The notes under the pieces are model-generated. The model was given only the letters and a program-made list of their open reading frames with translations, ran no database searches and had not been told where the DNA came from. From assembly GCF_040026395.1 (NCBI RefSeq), contig NZ_CP157278.1, positions 310,001-374,000 of the forward strand: DNA of 64,000 nt. Reading direction: 5' to 3'. Source of the stretch: Pedobacter lusitanus (GTDB lineage: Bacteria; Bacteroidota; Bacteroidia; Sphingobacteriales; Sphingobacteriaceae). Numbering within the stretch: position 1 is the first letter of the stretch; every line of letters starts with the position of its first letter. Made by a program: the position numbers and the translations under genes. Shown piece by piece: positions 17,699 through 25,210 of this stretch.

Positions 17699-19621
17699 AT
17701 GATAATTGGCGTACTCATTCGAAACTTCAAAACTTATTCTGGAATAAATTATATACCATTAACTTTCGGCCAGTCCTTTTGTGGATTAGTAGGTAATAAT
17801 GGTATTGGCAAAAGCTCTGTGCTTGAAGCATTGGACAGTTTTTTTAATGTTAAATCGTGGAATTACAACGTTGTAACTAAAAAAAGTGGTTTTCCAATAA
17901 CTAGGCCTCATATTGTGCCTCTATTTGCTATATCAATCAATGACATTGGATCTGAAAATTCGGAAATTGCAAAAAAGTTAAGCGATTACATCTGGGACTT
18001 AGAAGATGCTGATATTATTTCACAAAATAGACCGCATTTTAAAATATTTTCGGATCAGTTAGAAATTATAAAAAGAGATAAATCAAAAGAAGATACACTA
18101 ATATTACCATTAGGATTATCGTATGATAATGTTCCTAATCTAAGTATATTTAATACAAAGAAACTAGGTGAACTTTTCGTTGACGATTTTGATCGAACCC
18201 TCCAAATAGTACAAGATTCAGATCTACAGCAATTTTCGCCTTTAGTGAATGAGCTTAAGAATTTAATTGAGTATATCTATATCCCCAAAGACATAGACCC
18301 AGAAAGTTTTACTCAACTAGAGACAAAAGAAATTCAATCTTTAATGGGCGAAACCTTGAATGATATAGTTGAAAAATGTGTTCCACAATCTAAGATTCAA
18401 GAAATAAACAGTAATCTAAATGGTTTTATTGATAATTTATCTTCTATTTTAGATGAGTATTCATTTAGAACAGGAGGAGAACGTCAAGTTAATCTTAGAA
18501 AAAATGACGTATATAAACTAATCATTGAGGCATATTTTAAAATACGTAAACTCCATAAAAAACAAGGGACTCATTGGCTTGAAATGGCTTACTTGAGTTC
18601 TGGAGAAAAACAAAAAGCAATTATTGAGATAGCATATCAATTTTTGAAAAATTATAGAAATAACACCGAAAAGATAGTTCTTGCAATAGATGAACCTGAG
18701 TCATCTTTACACATGTCAGCTTGTTATGATCAATTTAATAAATTATATGAAGTTAGCTTACTTTGTAAACAATTACTTTTCACAACACATTGGTATGGCT
18801 TTATTCCGACTATTGAAAGTGGAAACGTTAGCATCATTTCTAGAAAAGAGGATCAGCACATATTTGATTTAATCAGTGTAAATAGTTACCGGGAATCAGT
18901 AAAGCAATCATTAAAGGATTCAAAAGGAAAACTACCTTTCGACATTAGACTAAAAAGCATAAATGATTTTATTCAATCTATTATAACTAGTATACTAAGT
19001 GATGAGCCTTATAATTGGTTAATCTGTGAAGGCTCTTCAGAGAAAATATATTTTGAGAAGTATTTTGCAGATATTAAACAAGAAAAAAAACTAAGGATAA
19101 TCCCAGTTGGGGGTGCTTCTGAAATTAAACGAATTTACAATAACTTGCAAGTTGCTTATGAAGATTTCAAAAAAGATATTCAAGGGAAAGTCATATTAAT
19201 TTCTGATACCGATTCACAAATAGTACAATATCCCATCAAAGGAGAATTAAATAACTTATTATGTTTTCGAATAGTTAATGATGAGAAAACAAGAAAAACG
19301 ACTCTGGTTCAAGTAGATAGAAATCCAGTTTCTCCAAAAACAGAGATTGAAGATACTTTAAATGGAAAACTCTTTTATGATACTTTAATAGAGTTTGAGG
19401 TAGATAATCCTGAACTAACAACTGTTTTAACTGATATTAATAATCCTTCAGAGGAACCAACATTCTTTTCTCTTGATTTATCACCAAGCAAATCAAAAAT
19501 TTTAGATGATTTTTTCAATAAAGGAAATAACAAATTTGAGTTTGCAAATAAATATATATTGAAACTAGATGACACTTATAAAGTGCCTGAATGGATCGAT
19601 GAAATTAAAAAAATGTACTAA
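17699..19621 (+). CDS. OLD-like AAA/ABC-type ATPase with C-terminal TOPRIM nuclease domain
   Basis: This 640-aa protein has two domains. The N-terminal RecF/SMC-like ATPase has Walker A GNNGIGKS (32-39), the ABC signature LSSGEKQ (about 299-305), Walker B IVLAIDEPESSLH (326-338) and the H-loop TTHW (His364). A TOPRIM domain follows from about residue 438: ICEGSSEK with catalytic Glu444, VGGASEIK, ISDTDSQ with Asp503 and Asp505, and acidic TEIED (548-552). This order defines the OLD (overcoming lysogenization defect) nuclease family, seen in phage P2 Old and in GajA of Gabija. The predicted role is nucleotide-regulated DNA cleavage in phage defence. It is followed 142 nt later by the PD-(D/E)XK-like gene. 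No UvrD helicase or reverse transcriptase partner is present. Confidence 0.9.
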   Translation: MIIGVLIRNFKTYSGINYIPLTFGQSFCGLVGNNGIGKSSVLEALDSFFNVKSWNYNVVTKKSGFPITRPHIVPLFAISINDIGSENSEIAKKLSDYIWDLEDADIISQNRPHFKIFSDQLEIIKRDKSKEDTLILPLGLSYDNVPNLSIFNTKKLGELFVDDFDRTLQIVQDSDLQQFSPLVNELKNLIEYIYIPKDIDPESFTQLETKEIQSLMGETLNDIVEKCVPQSKIQEINSNLNGFIDNLSSILDEYSFRTGGERQVNLRKNDVYKLIIEAYFKIRKLHKKQGTHWLEMAYLSSGEKQKAIIEIAYQFLKNYRNNTEKIVLAIDEPESSLHMSACYDQFNKLYEVSLLCKQLLFTTHWYGFIPTIESGNVSIISRKEDQHIFDLISVNSYRESVKQSLKDSKGKLPFDIRLKSINDFIQSIITSILSDEPYNWLICEGSSEKIYFEKYFADIKQEKKLRIIPVGGASEIKRIYNNLQVAYEDFKKDIQGKVILISDTDSQIVQYPIKGELNNLLCFRIVNDEKTRKTTLVQVDRNPVSPKTEIEDTLNGKLFYDTLIEFEVDNPELTTVLTDINNPSEEPTFFSLDLSPSKSKILDDFFNKGNNKFEFANKYILKLDDTYKVPEWIDEIKKMY

Positions 19622-19763
19622 AAAGATCTTAGTATTAGAATTTTATTAGTACCCAATGATCAAACTGTAAAAATTCAAGACGAATTCAAGTTAATTATTA
19701 AGAATAATAAGTTCATCAAAACTTTGGCCCTATAATAAAATGAGACTTAACTAAAGTAAAAAA

Positions 19764-20681
19764 ATGGAAGAACTACAATTTCAAATGCCTGCGCAAGGTT
19801 GGAGCCAATTTTTGATAGCAAGAAAAAAAATGCTAGATGAATTCGACAGGGCCAAAACTCTTAGTAAAAAGCATATTGTTCAAACTTCCCATGGAAATGT
19901 TGCCGAAGCAGAATTCAGAAAATGGTTAGGTAATTTTTTGCCAAAAAAATATGGTGTGACTTCTGGTTATATAATTTCTACGGGGATATCCGATCTTGAA
20001 AACACACCTCATTTTGACGTAATAATCTATGAGCACTTAGAGGCTCCGATTTTATGGATAGAAGAAAGTCCAGATAATTCAAAACAAGGAAGTTCATTAG
20101 CAATACCCGCAGAATATGTAAAGGCGGTTATAGAGGTGAAATCATCATTTGCAAGGTCTACCGTTAAAAGTGGAATAGAACATCTAAGGGAACTAAGTAA
20201 AATAATGAGTGGAATTGATGCCCCTGATGAACGATACAAAAAATATTTGCCTAGAGACTTCTTTTGTAGTCTCGTTTTTTTTGAGTTAAGGAAAGAGAAC
20301 GAGTTCGACAAAGGAGCAATAAATATGATGGTTGATGGATATAGTCTTCGTGGGTATTCAGGAGGGGTTATTTTAAGAGGTTCTGGACATTCTAAAGACA
20401 ATACAGGACACATAAGTCTTTTAAATTCTCAACAACCAATTATCTCGTCGTTAGAAAAGCCCGAAAGGTCATTACTTGGACCCTTTACACTTTCAGATAC
20501 TATTAAAATAGATGAAAATTCATATTTTGGTGCGATGTTAGATTGGGCTGAACCCAATTTTTCAAAATTTGCTTTCGATTTAGTGGCATTGCTTAACGGA
20601 ACCTTTGAATCAGGTAGAATATCGAGCTTTCATGCATTAGGTACAACAGAATGGGCCGATGCAAAAAAAAATAAAATATAA
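19764..20681 (+). CDS. DUF6602-like protein with PD-(D/E)XK-type nuclease motif
   Basis: This 305-aa soluble protein begins with a helical segment, then shows the ordered residues of a restriction-endonuclease fold: Glu48/Glu50 in GNVAEAEFRKWL, Asp85 in FDVIIYE, and Glu124-x-Lys126 in VKAVIEVKSSF. The stretch FLPKKYGVTSGYIISTG with the following motif is what I recall of DUF6602 proteins, often annotated without function; this needs a profile search. It lies 142 nt downstream of the OLD-like gene on the same strand and closes the cargo before the right att copy. I infer that the two act together, as a sensor or nuclease pair. Alternative: a non-catalytic nucleic-acid-binding fold. Confidence 0.75.
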   Translation: MEELQFQMPAQGWSQFLIARKKMLDEFDRAKTLSKKHIVQTSHGNVAEAEFRKWLGNFLPKKYGVTSGYIISTGISDLENTPHFDVIIYEHLEAPILWIEESPDNSKQGSSLAIPAEYVKAVIEVKSSFARSTVKSGIEHLRELSKIMSGIDAPDERYKKYLPRDFFCSLVFFELRKENEFDKGAINMMVDGYSLRGYSGGVILRGSGHSKDNTGHISLLNSQQPIISSLEKPERSLLGPFTLSDTIKIDENSYFGAMLDWAEPNFSKFAFDLVALLNGTFESGRISSFHALGTTEWADAKKNKI

Positions 20682-20808
20682 CTACTCAATTTTCTCTCAA
20701 AATAGTTTTTCAAATTTTAGATATATTTAGTAAAACAGATACTTATCCATTCTGAAAATTTATTATGTTTACAACATAGCATTTACAGCAAAAACGTACA
20801 AATAAAAG

Positions 20809-20822
20809 GTGAGCGATTCGGT
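20809..20822 (+). repeat. Right-end copy of the terminal 14-mer
   Basis: gtgagcgattcggt is identical to 14547-14560 and lies 55 nt inside the right att copy. With flanking agt the match extends to 18 nt with one mismatch. A candidate integrase arm site. Confidence 0.65.
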
Positions 20823-20876
20823 TAGTACCAATTCCAAAACCTCCCAGATAATGAATAAACCGTGATTTTCACCCTA

Positions 20877-20900
20877 GGTTCGAATCCCAGCGGGATCACA
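20877..20900 (+). repeat. Right att copy (displaced tRNA-Lys 3' end)
   Basis: This block is identical to 14422-14445. It has no tRNA 5' half in front of it, so it is the original chromosomal 3' end displaced by insertion. Confidence 0.9.
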
Positions 20901-20922
20901 GAGAATAGTAACAAAACTATGT

Positions 20923-20956
20923 AAAAGCATGCAATCATATGATTGCATGCTTTTTT
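20923..20956 (+). terminator. Original chromosomal tRNA-Lys terminator, now at the right end
   Basis: A perfect 14-bp stem aaaagcatgcaatc / gattgcatgctttt, loop atat, ends in TTTTTT. It lies 22 nt after the displaced tRNA 3' end. I infer that it terminated tRNA-Lys before the element inserted. Confidence 0.8.
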
Positions 20957-21028
20957 CGTTTAGGGAATGTCCCAAAATATGTGTTAAGTCACATAAAACA
21001 AGTCTGTGCCAGACTACATTTGAACCAA

Positions 21029-21352
21029 AAATTTGCGGATGATATGCTGAAATGGCAGAATGCATTAAACAAAAATGTATTGCTTAATCCTGACGAGACC
21101 AGAAAGGTATTCAGCAGATATAAATTGAATAATAGAGCAGAATTTGCTTATGGTTATGGCTGGCATATTAAAGAAATAAATAAGATACCTGTCAGGGAGC
21201 ACGGTGGTAGTATATTTGATTTTAAAACAATGGGAGTTTATATTCCTGATATCTATGTTCTGGGATTGAGTAACTGCGATTGTCACTCCCCAACGCAAAT
21301 AACAAGAGATATTGCAGTAGTGGCTCTTGAAGGATTAGAGAAACGCAAATAA
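21029..21352 (+). pseudogene. C-terminal remnant of a serine hydrolase (beta-lactamase class C-like)
   Basis: The frame encodes about 108 residues matching the C-terminal end of Bacteroidota serine hydrolases: FADDMLKWQNALNKNVLL, FAYGYGWHIK, VREHGGSIFDFKTMGVYIPD, YVLGLSNCD, ITRDIAVVALEGL. The catalytic SxxK and YxN motifs belong to the missing N-terminal two thirds. Upstream in the same frame is only the tRNA terminator, so the gene is truncated and non-functional. The loss abuts the integration site and suggests earlier insertions or deletions at this tRNA. Confidence 0.8.
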
Positions 21353-21359
21353 AAAGGAT

Positions 21360-22229
21360 ATGTTTACTGCGTTAATATTGACCGGTATGGAAATAAGAAA
21401 AGAGACTTCTGCAAATCTGAATTGTGTTTACAATACGATAAGTCTTATAGAAAAAAACTATGATCAGGTTATTTCCATCAGAGAGCTGGAGAATGTATCC
21501 AATTATTCTTACAGGAATATTCAAAGAATATTTAAATATACCTGTGGAGAGACCATTGGTGCATATCAGAAACGCCTTAAAGTAGAAAATGCATATAAAA
21601 TGCTCCTTTATACCACTGAGAATATTACTTCCATAGCATTAAAGGTCGGTTTTTCCAATCTGGCTTCATTTTCAAAAGCATTTAAACAACATTTTAATAT
21701 TGCTCCAAAAGATGCTAAATTTCAAAAGGAGCCTCTGCTCGCCAAAGCTGAGATTTTTCCAATTGAAGCGAAGCAGCTTTTAAAACCGGAAATTGTTTAC
21801 GTCCGCCCTTTTACAATTTATTACAAGAGCGCGTTTATAAGCTATATAGACGAAGAAATTGAATCACTGTGGGAGAGGTTTATGGAGAATGAGTTTCCAG
21901 TGTATGGAAATGAATTTTACGGTATTGTAGCGGATGAACCTTTGATAAGAGAGAACCTTAGCTGCAGATATGACACCTGTTCCACTATGCAGATAAAGGA
22001 AGGGAAACTACCTTCTAAAACGATAGGAGGAGGTAGGTATGCGCAGTTCGTACATTACGGAGAGTATCAAACGATCGAAGATACTTACAGTAAGATCTAC
22101 GCTGGCTGGATTTTAAACACAGCGCTTGAATTCGGGCATTCGCCAGTTATCGAAAAGTATATGATGCATCCAGGTAATACAAGTTCTCCTGAAGAACAGG
22201 TTACTTATATATGGTTGCCTCTGGGTTAG
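21360..22229 (+). CDS. AraC-family regulator with GyrI-like effector domain
   Basis: This 289-aa protein has an N-terminal AraC double helix-turn-helix (about residues 28-125: ISIRELENVSNYSYRNIQRIF and ITSIALKVGFSNLASFSKAF) fused to a GyrI-like small-molecule-binding domain (about 140-289: VRPFTIYYKS, ESLWERFMENEF, YAQFVHYGEYQTIEDTYSKI, YIWLPLG). The order matches Rob/SoxS-like multidrug or antibiotic-responsive activators. The start at 21360 is open to doubt; ATG at 21387 (MEIRKETS) also fits. It lies 8 nt after the serine-hydrolase remnant, so it may once have shared its transcript. Confidence 0.88.
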   Translation: MFTALILTGMEIRKETSANLNCVYNTISLIEKNYDQVISIRELENVSNYSYRNIQRIFKYTCGETIGAYQKRLKVENAYKMLLYTTENITSIALKVGFSNLASFSKAFKQHFNIAPKDAKFQKEPLLAKAEIFPIEAKQLLKPEIVYVRPFTIYYKSAFISYIDEEIESLWERFMENEFPVYGNEFYGIVADEPLIRENLSCRYDTCSTMQIKEGKLPSKTIGGGRYAQFVHYGEYQTIEDTYSKIYAGWILNTALEFGHSPVIEKYMMHPGNTSSPEEQVTYIWLPLG

Positions 22230-22309
22230 AATTAAGATTGTCAATTTTGGACAATAATCTGTGTTGAGGTCCATATAGTTTTGCGCTATCAAAATCTTAC
22301 AAATTTATT

Positions 22310-23434
22310 ATGTTCAAAATGACAATCGCGTTAATGATTTTATCGACCATTTTTTTTTCCTGTGCAAAAGAAGGGGCTGATATTGCTCCTGGCTCTACTG
22401 CAGACACCACTAAATTGTATACAATGCCTGAAGAATCCAGTCCTCATGAAGGTACCTGGTTACAATGGCCGCATGAATACCAATATGGTAAAACCTTCCG
22501 CAATCGTTTGGATAATACCTGGATTGCGATGACCAAAGCGCTGATACAGGGTGAAAAAGTGCATCTCATCGTTTATGATCAGACTGAAAGGGAAAGAGTG
22601 ACCAGTCTCTTAAAAACAGAAAATATTCCACTAGATAATGTAGATTTTACGATCAGCCCGACAGATGATGTATGGGTACGTGACAATGGGCCTATATTTG
22701 TAAGAGACAAAAATGGACACTTACTTATTGAGGATTGGGGATTTAATGGTTGGGGTAGAAAAGCAGATTATGAGAACTGTAATCAAATACCTGCGAAACT
22801 AGCTAACGATCGTAATCTTAAGAAAATAGACCTTAATGGCATAATGATCAACGAAGGAGGTAGTGTTGAAATTGATGGCAAAGGAACTTTTATGGCTTGT
22901 AAAAGTTCAATATTAAATGAAAACAGGAATCCTGGTATGACACAAGCTCAGGCAGAGGCTATATTTATCAGATATCTTGGAGTTACAAAGTTTATCTGGC
23001 TGGATGGAAAGGCAGGGCTTGAAATTACAGATATGCATATAGATGGATTTGCAAGGTTCGTGAATAGCTCTGCGATCATTACTATGTCTGAAGAAGATAT
23101 GTTGTACTGGCAGGTGCCTCAAAAAGATATCAGTACACTATATGGTGCAACGAATAAGAATGCAGAACCCTATAACTTTGTGAAAGTACCACTTACCCGG
23201 AATGATGTAGTTACGACATACGGCAAAAATGTTGGGAAAGGGTCATATATCAATTATTACATTGCCAACAATACAGTGCTGGTGCCTAACTATAATGACC
23301 CAAATGATACTGTTGCCAACAATATTATTCAGAAGCTGTATCCAGGCCGAAAAGTCATCGGCATTGACTGTCGTAATTTATTTGCTAATGGCGGAATGGT
23401 TCATTGCGTAACACAACAGCAACCAAAACAATAA
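22310..23434 (+). CDS. Agmatine deiminase / peptidylarginine deiminase-family lipoprotein
   Basis: This 374-aa pentein-fold enzyme of the porphyromonas-type PAD / agmatine deiminase family hydrolyses guanidino groups, giving N-carbamoylputrescine from agmatine. Motifs are PEESSPHEGTWLQWPH, DDVWVRDNGPIFV, INEGGSVEIDGKGT, DMHIDGFARFV and the C-terminal nucleophile in FANGGMVHCVTQQQP. The N-terminus ends in a lipobox (STIFFSC, then AKEG), so unlike cytosolic AguA it is exported and lipid-anchored. No carbamoylputrescine amidase is next to it. It could act on extracellular agmatine or peptidyl-arginine. Confidence 0.9.
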   Translation: MFKMTIALMILSTIFFSCAKEGADIAPGSTADTTKLYTMPEESSPHEGTWLQWPHEYQYGKTFRNRLDNTWIAMTKALIQGEKVHLIVYDQTERERVTSLLKTENIPLDNVDFTISPTDDVWVRDNGPIFVRDKNGHLLIEDWGFNGWGRKADYENCNQIPAKLANDRNLKKIDLNGIMINEGGSVEIDGKGTFMACKSSILNENRNPGMTQAQAEAIFIRYLGVTKFIWLDGKAGLEITDMHIDGFARFVNSSAIITMSEEDMLYWQVPQKDISTLYGATNKNAEPYNFVKVPLTRNDVVTTYGKNVGKGSYINYYIANNTVLVPNYNDPNDTVANNIIQKLYPGRKVIGIDCRNLFANGGMVHCVTQQQPKQ

Positions 23435-23482
23435 CTGAGTTTATGCCTCAAATTGTATCTTAGCAGAAATATAACCAGTCTC

Positions 23483-23743
23483 ATGAAAATTAAACTATTT
23501 CTTTTATTGTTTTTATCATTGGGAGTGGTGGCTGTTAATGCTCAGACTTATAGTATCTCCAAAACAGTAAACATTTTTGGAGATACTATTCATACGTATA
23601 AAGACCGTAGCGGAAAAAATATTGCCATGGTCACACGTTCCACTGATATTTTTGGCAACAGTGTCACTTCTGTTAATAGTGCTGAAGATCCTGAATCAGT
23701 AAAATTATTAATCAAATTGTTACTGGGATCGGGGGATTATTGA
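23483..23743 (+). CDS. Hypothetical secreted protein, 86 aa
   Basis: The ATG at 23483 gives a clean signal peptide MKIKLFLLLFLSLGVVAVNA before QTYSISKTV. The mature part is about 65 residues and contains a repeated motif: NIFGDTIHTYKDRSGKNIAMV and DIFGNSVTSV. I recognise no family; it may be a small periplasmic or surface protein. A longer frame from 23453 would place extra residues before the signal and is less likely. Confidence 0.6.
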   Translation: MKIKLFLLLFLSLGVVAVNAQTYSISKTVNIFGDTIHTYKDRSGKNIAMVTRSTDIFGNSVTSVNSAEDPESVKLLIKLLLGSGDY

Positions 23744-23802
23744 AGAGAAAATATGAGTACCCAACTGAAATGAACTATCATTAAATAAATAATAATCATA
23801 AA

Positions 23803-24198
23803 ATGGCACAGCAAAGCATACATGTGTGGGCAGGCACCTCAGATAAAACAGAAGAACAATTCTATAAATATTTTGATCAGTCGAAATTTCAGAAAGACAA
23901 TTCAGATTCAAATCTTCGTAGTCAATTTGGTAAAGACCTGGATCTTCAGGATGTTTATGATGAAGACTGGATCACTATTTACTACAGCAGAAAAAAGATC
24001 AGTATTCAGATGGCTATAGAAGAACTTCCTGTATGGGATGATCAGATTGAAGTAGGAATCTATCAGGCTTGTGTAGGAAAGGGACTTTCAACAGTAAACG
24101 CTATATTCTGTTATGCAGATGATAACTTATCAATGGATAAACCACTGAAAAGTTATAATAATCTGATATATATTGGCTGTTTTAATAATCCGCTTTAA
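23803..24198 (+). CDS. Imm22-like immunity protein, orphan
   Basis: This 131-aa acidic soluble protein has the start MAQQSIHVWAGTSDKTEEQF, which resembles the Imm22 family (short beta strand with HVWAGT followed by a helix rich in E/Y/F). Other parts are LDLQDVYDEDWITIYYSRK and VNAIFCYADDNL. Imm22 proteins neutralise polymorphic toxins delivered by neighbours. No toxin or secretion gene is next to it, so it is an orphan immunity gene. The assignment is from memory of the family and is moderate. Confidence 0.6.
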   Translation: MAQQSIHVWAGTSDKTEEQFYKYFDQSKFQKDNSDSNLRSQFGKDLDLQDVYDEDWITIYYSRKKISIQMAIEELPVWDDQIEVGIYQACVGKGLSTVNAIFCYADDNLSMDKPLKSYNNLIYIGCFNNPL

Positions 24199-24314
24199 AT
24201 ATCTTGTCCTGAACAACGCCTTAAAATGTCAGGAGCGCACCCGGTTGGCTTCAAATATTGATAATACATTAGCTTATGCTTAATGTATGGCATTTTTATT
24301 TATAATATAAAAAT

Positions 24315-24761
24315 ATGAAAACGATATTTGACAGCGTAACAAGAGAAAAACTAATAGACAGAATCAATACACTTAATGAGGATAGTAAAGCGCGATGGGG
24401 TAAAATGAATGTCTATCAGATGTTGAAACATTGTACAGTTTACGAAGAAATGATGTTAGGCAGGAATGTCTACGGACGAATGTTTTTAGGCCGGCTATTT
24501 GGTAAGATGGCTTTGAAGGAATTTACACAGGATGAAACTCCTATCAAACAAAATGTTCCCACGCTTGCTGAACTTAAAATAAAAGAGCTTCACGGTGATG
24601 TGTTAGCTGAGAAGAAAAAATGGATTGCTTTACTGCAGGAACATGCTGATTCTTCAGCTATCGAAATTGTACACTCTTTTTTTGGAAAACTGACAAGAGA
24701 ACAGGTTGGTTGTCTCGTTTATAAGCATACTGATCATCATTTAAGGCAGTTCAATAGTTAA
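24315..24761 (+). CDS. DUF1569 / DinB-like protein
   Basis: This 148-aa soluble, mainly helical protein has RWGKMNVYQMLKHCTVYEEM and a C-terminal YKHTDHHLRQF. The spaced histidines at equivalent places fit the metal-binding DinB-like four-helix fold of DUF1569. The function of the family is not established; related enzymes are thiol-dependent transferases. It is convergent with the next gene, with 6 nt between. Confidence 0.8.
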   Translation: MKTIFDSVTREKLIDRINTLNEDSKARWGKMNVYQMLKHCTVYEEMMLGRNVYGRMFLGRLFGKMALKEFTQDETPIKQNVPTLAELKIKELHGDVLAEKKKWIALLQEHADSSAIEIVHSFFGKLTREQVGCLVYKHTDHHLRQFNS

Positions 24762-24767
24762 TGTTCA

Positions 24768-25139
24768 TTAATTAGGCAGTCTTTTTTTTATAAAGTTTAC
24801 ATAAACTGTCATCATAATGGCAGCGGCGAAACTAATCGCAGTTATTGCATCTATAAATGATGAAGAGACTTTTTGACCGGATATTTTATCTGCATAGTAT
24901 TTAACAAAAGAATTGGGCAGATCTGTCTCACCCAATTTTTCTTTAATCTGCCATTGCCAATCTGTAACAGGACAATAACCTATACCATACCAGATACCGA
25001 GGATCAGCCAGCAGCTTAAAGTAAGTGCAACAACCAGGAGATGGGCTTTTCTTGTTGCGGGCCATATCCAGCCAAACAGATTGAACCCAATAATGATCAG
25101 GTGTAACAGTGTGAATAACCAATCCAGTAAAATCATCAT
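24768..25139 (-). CDS. DUF2784 family membrane protein
   Basis: This 123-aa integral membrane protein has about three hydrophobic segments: LFTLLHLIIIGFNLFGWIW, LLVVALTLSCWLILGIWYG and AISFAAAIMMTVYVNFI. The motif YGIGYCPVTDWQWQIKEKLG is characteristic of DUF2784. The biochemical role is unknown. It is divergent from the dehydrogenase gene over a 71-nt AT-rich gap. Confidence 0.82.
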   Translation of the reverse strand: MMILLDWLFTLLHLIIIGFNLFGWIWPATRKAHLLVVALTLSCWLILGIWYGIGYCPVTDWQWQIKEKLGETDLPNSFVKYYADKISGQKVSSSFIDAITAISFAAAIMMTVYVNFIKKRLPN

Positions 25140-25210
25140 TGCAATTTATGATTCATTTTTAATTATGCCCATTATATAAATTTCGCTTAAATTGTGCAAA
25201 AAATACATTG

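Larger units (their letters stand above)
14422..20900 (+). mobile_element. tRNA-Lys-integrated genomic island, about 6.45 kb
   Basis: The boundaries are two identical 24-bp copies of the tRNA-Lys 3' end (14422-14445 and 20877-20900). A tyrosine recombinase starts about 240 bp inside the left boundary. The cargo is an XRE regulator with an unknown partner gene on the minus strand, two highly structured non-coding stretches, and a plus-strand pair (OLD-like ATPase/TOPRIM and PD-(D/E)XK-like protein). The cargo looks richer in A+T than the flanks by eye. No relaxase, conjugation, capsid or replication gene is seen, so it is either a small integrative element that needs a helper for transfer, or a phage-satellite-like island. 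Confidence 0.9.

Noticed and set aside
20027..20413. 128-codon minus-strand frame opposite the PD-(D/E)XK-like gene
   Set aside because: Antisense shadow with no recognisable domain; the plus-strand frame has clear motif structure.
17699..20681. The cargo pair as Gabija, PARIS or a retron
   Set aside because: No UvrD-like helicase (Gabija), ATPase and TOPRIM are in one chain rather than two (PARIS), and no reverse transcriptase is present (retron).
20877..20900. Second tRNA-Lys gene at the right end of the island
   Set aside because: Only the T-arm and acceptor 3' strand are present; no D or anticodon arm precedes them. It is an att copy.
20939..21031. Apparent N-terminus of the serine hydrolase frame
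   Set aside because: It translates the tRNA terminator hairpin and unrelated sequence; the homology begins only at about 21029.
23822..24019. 65-codon frame inside the Imm22-like gene
   Set aside because: Same-strand shifted frame, low-complexity Gln/Ile-rich translation; the Imm22-like frame is the better one.
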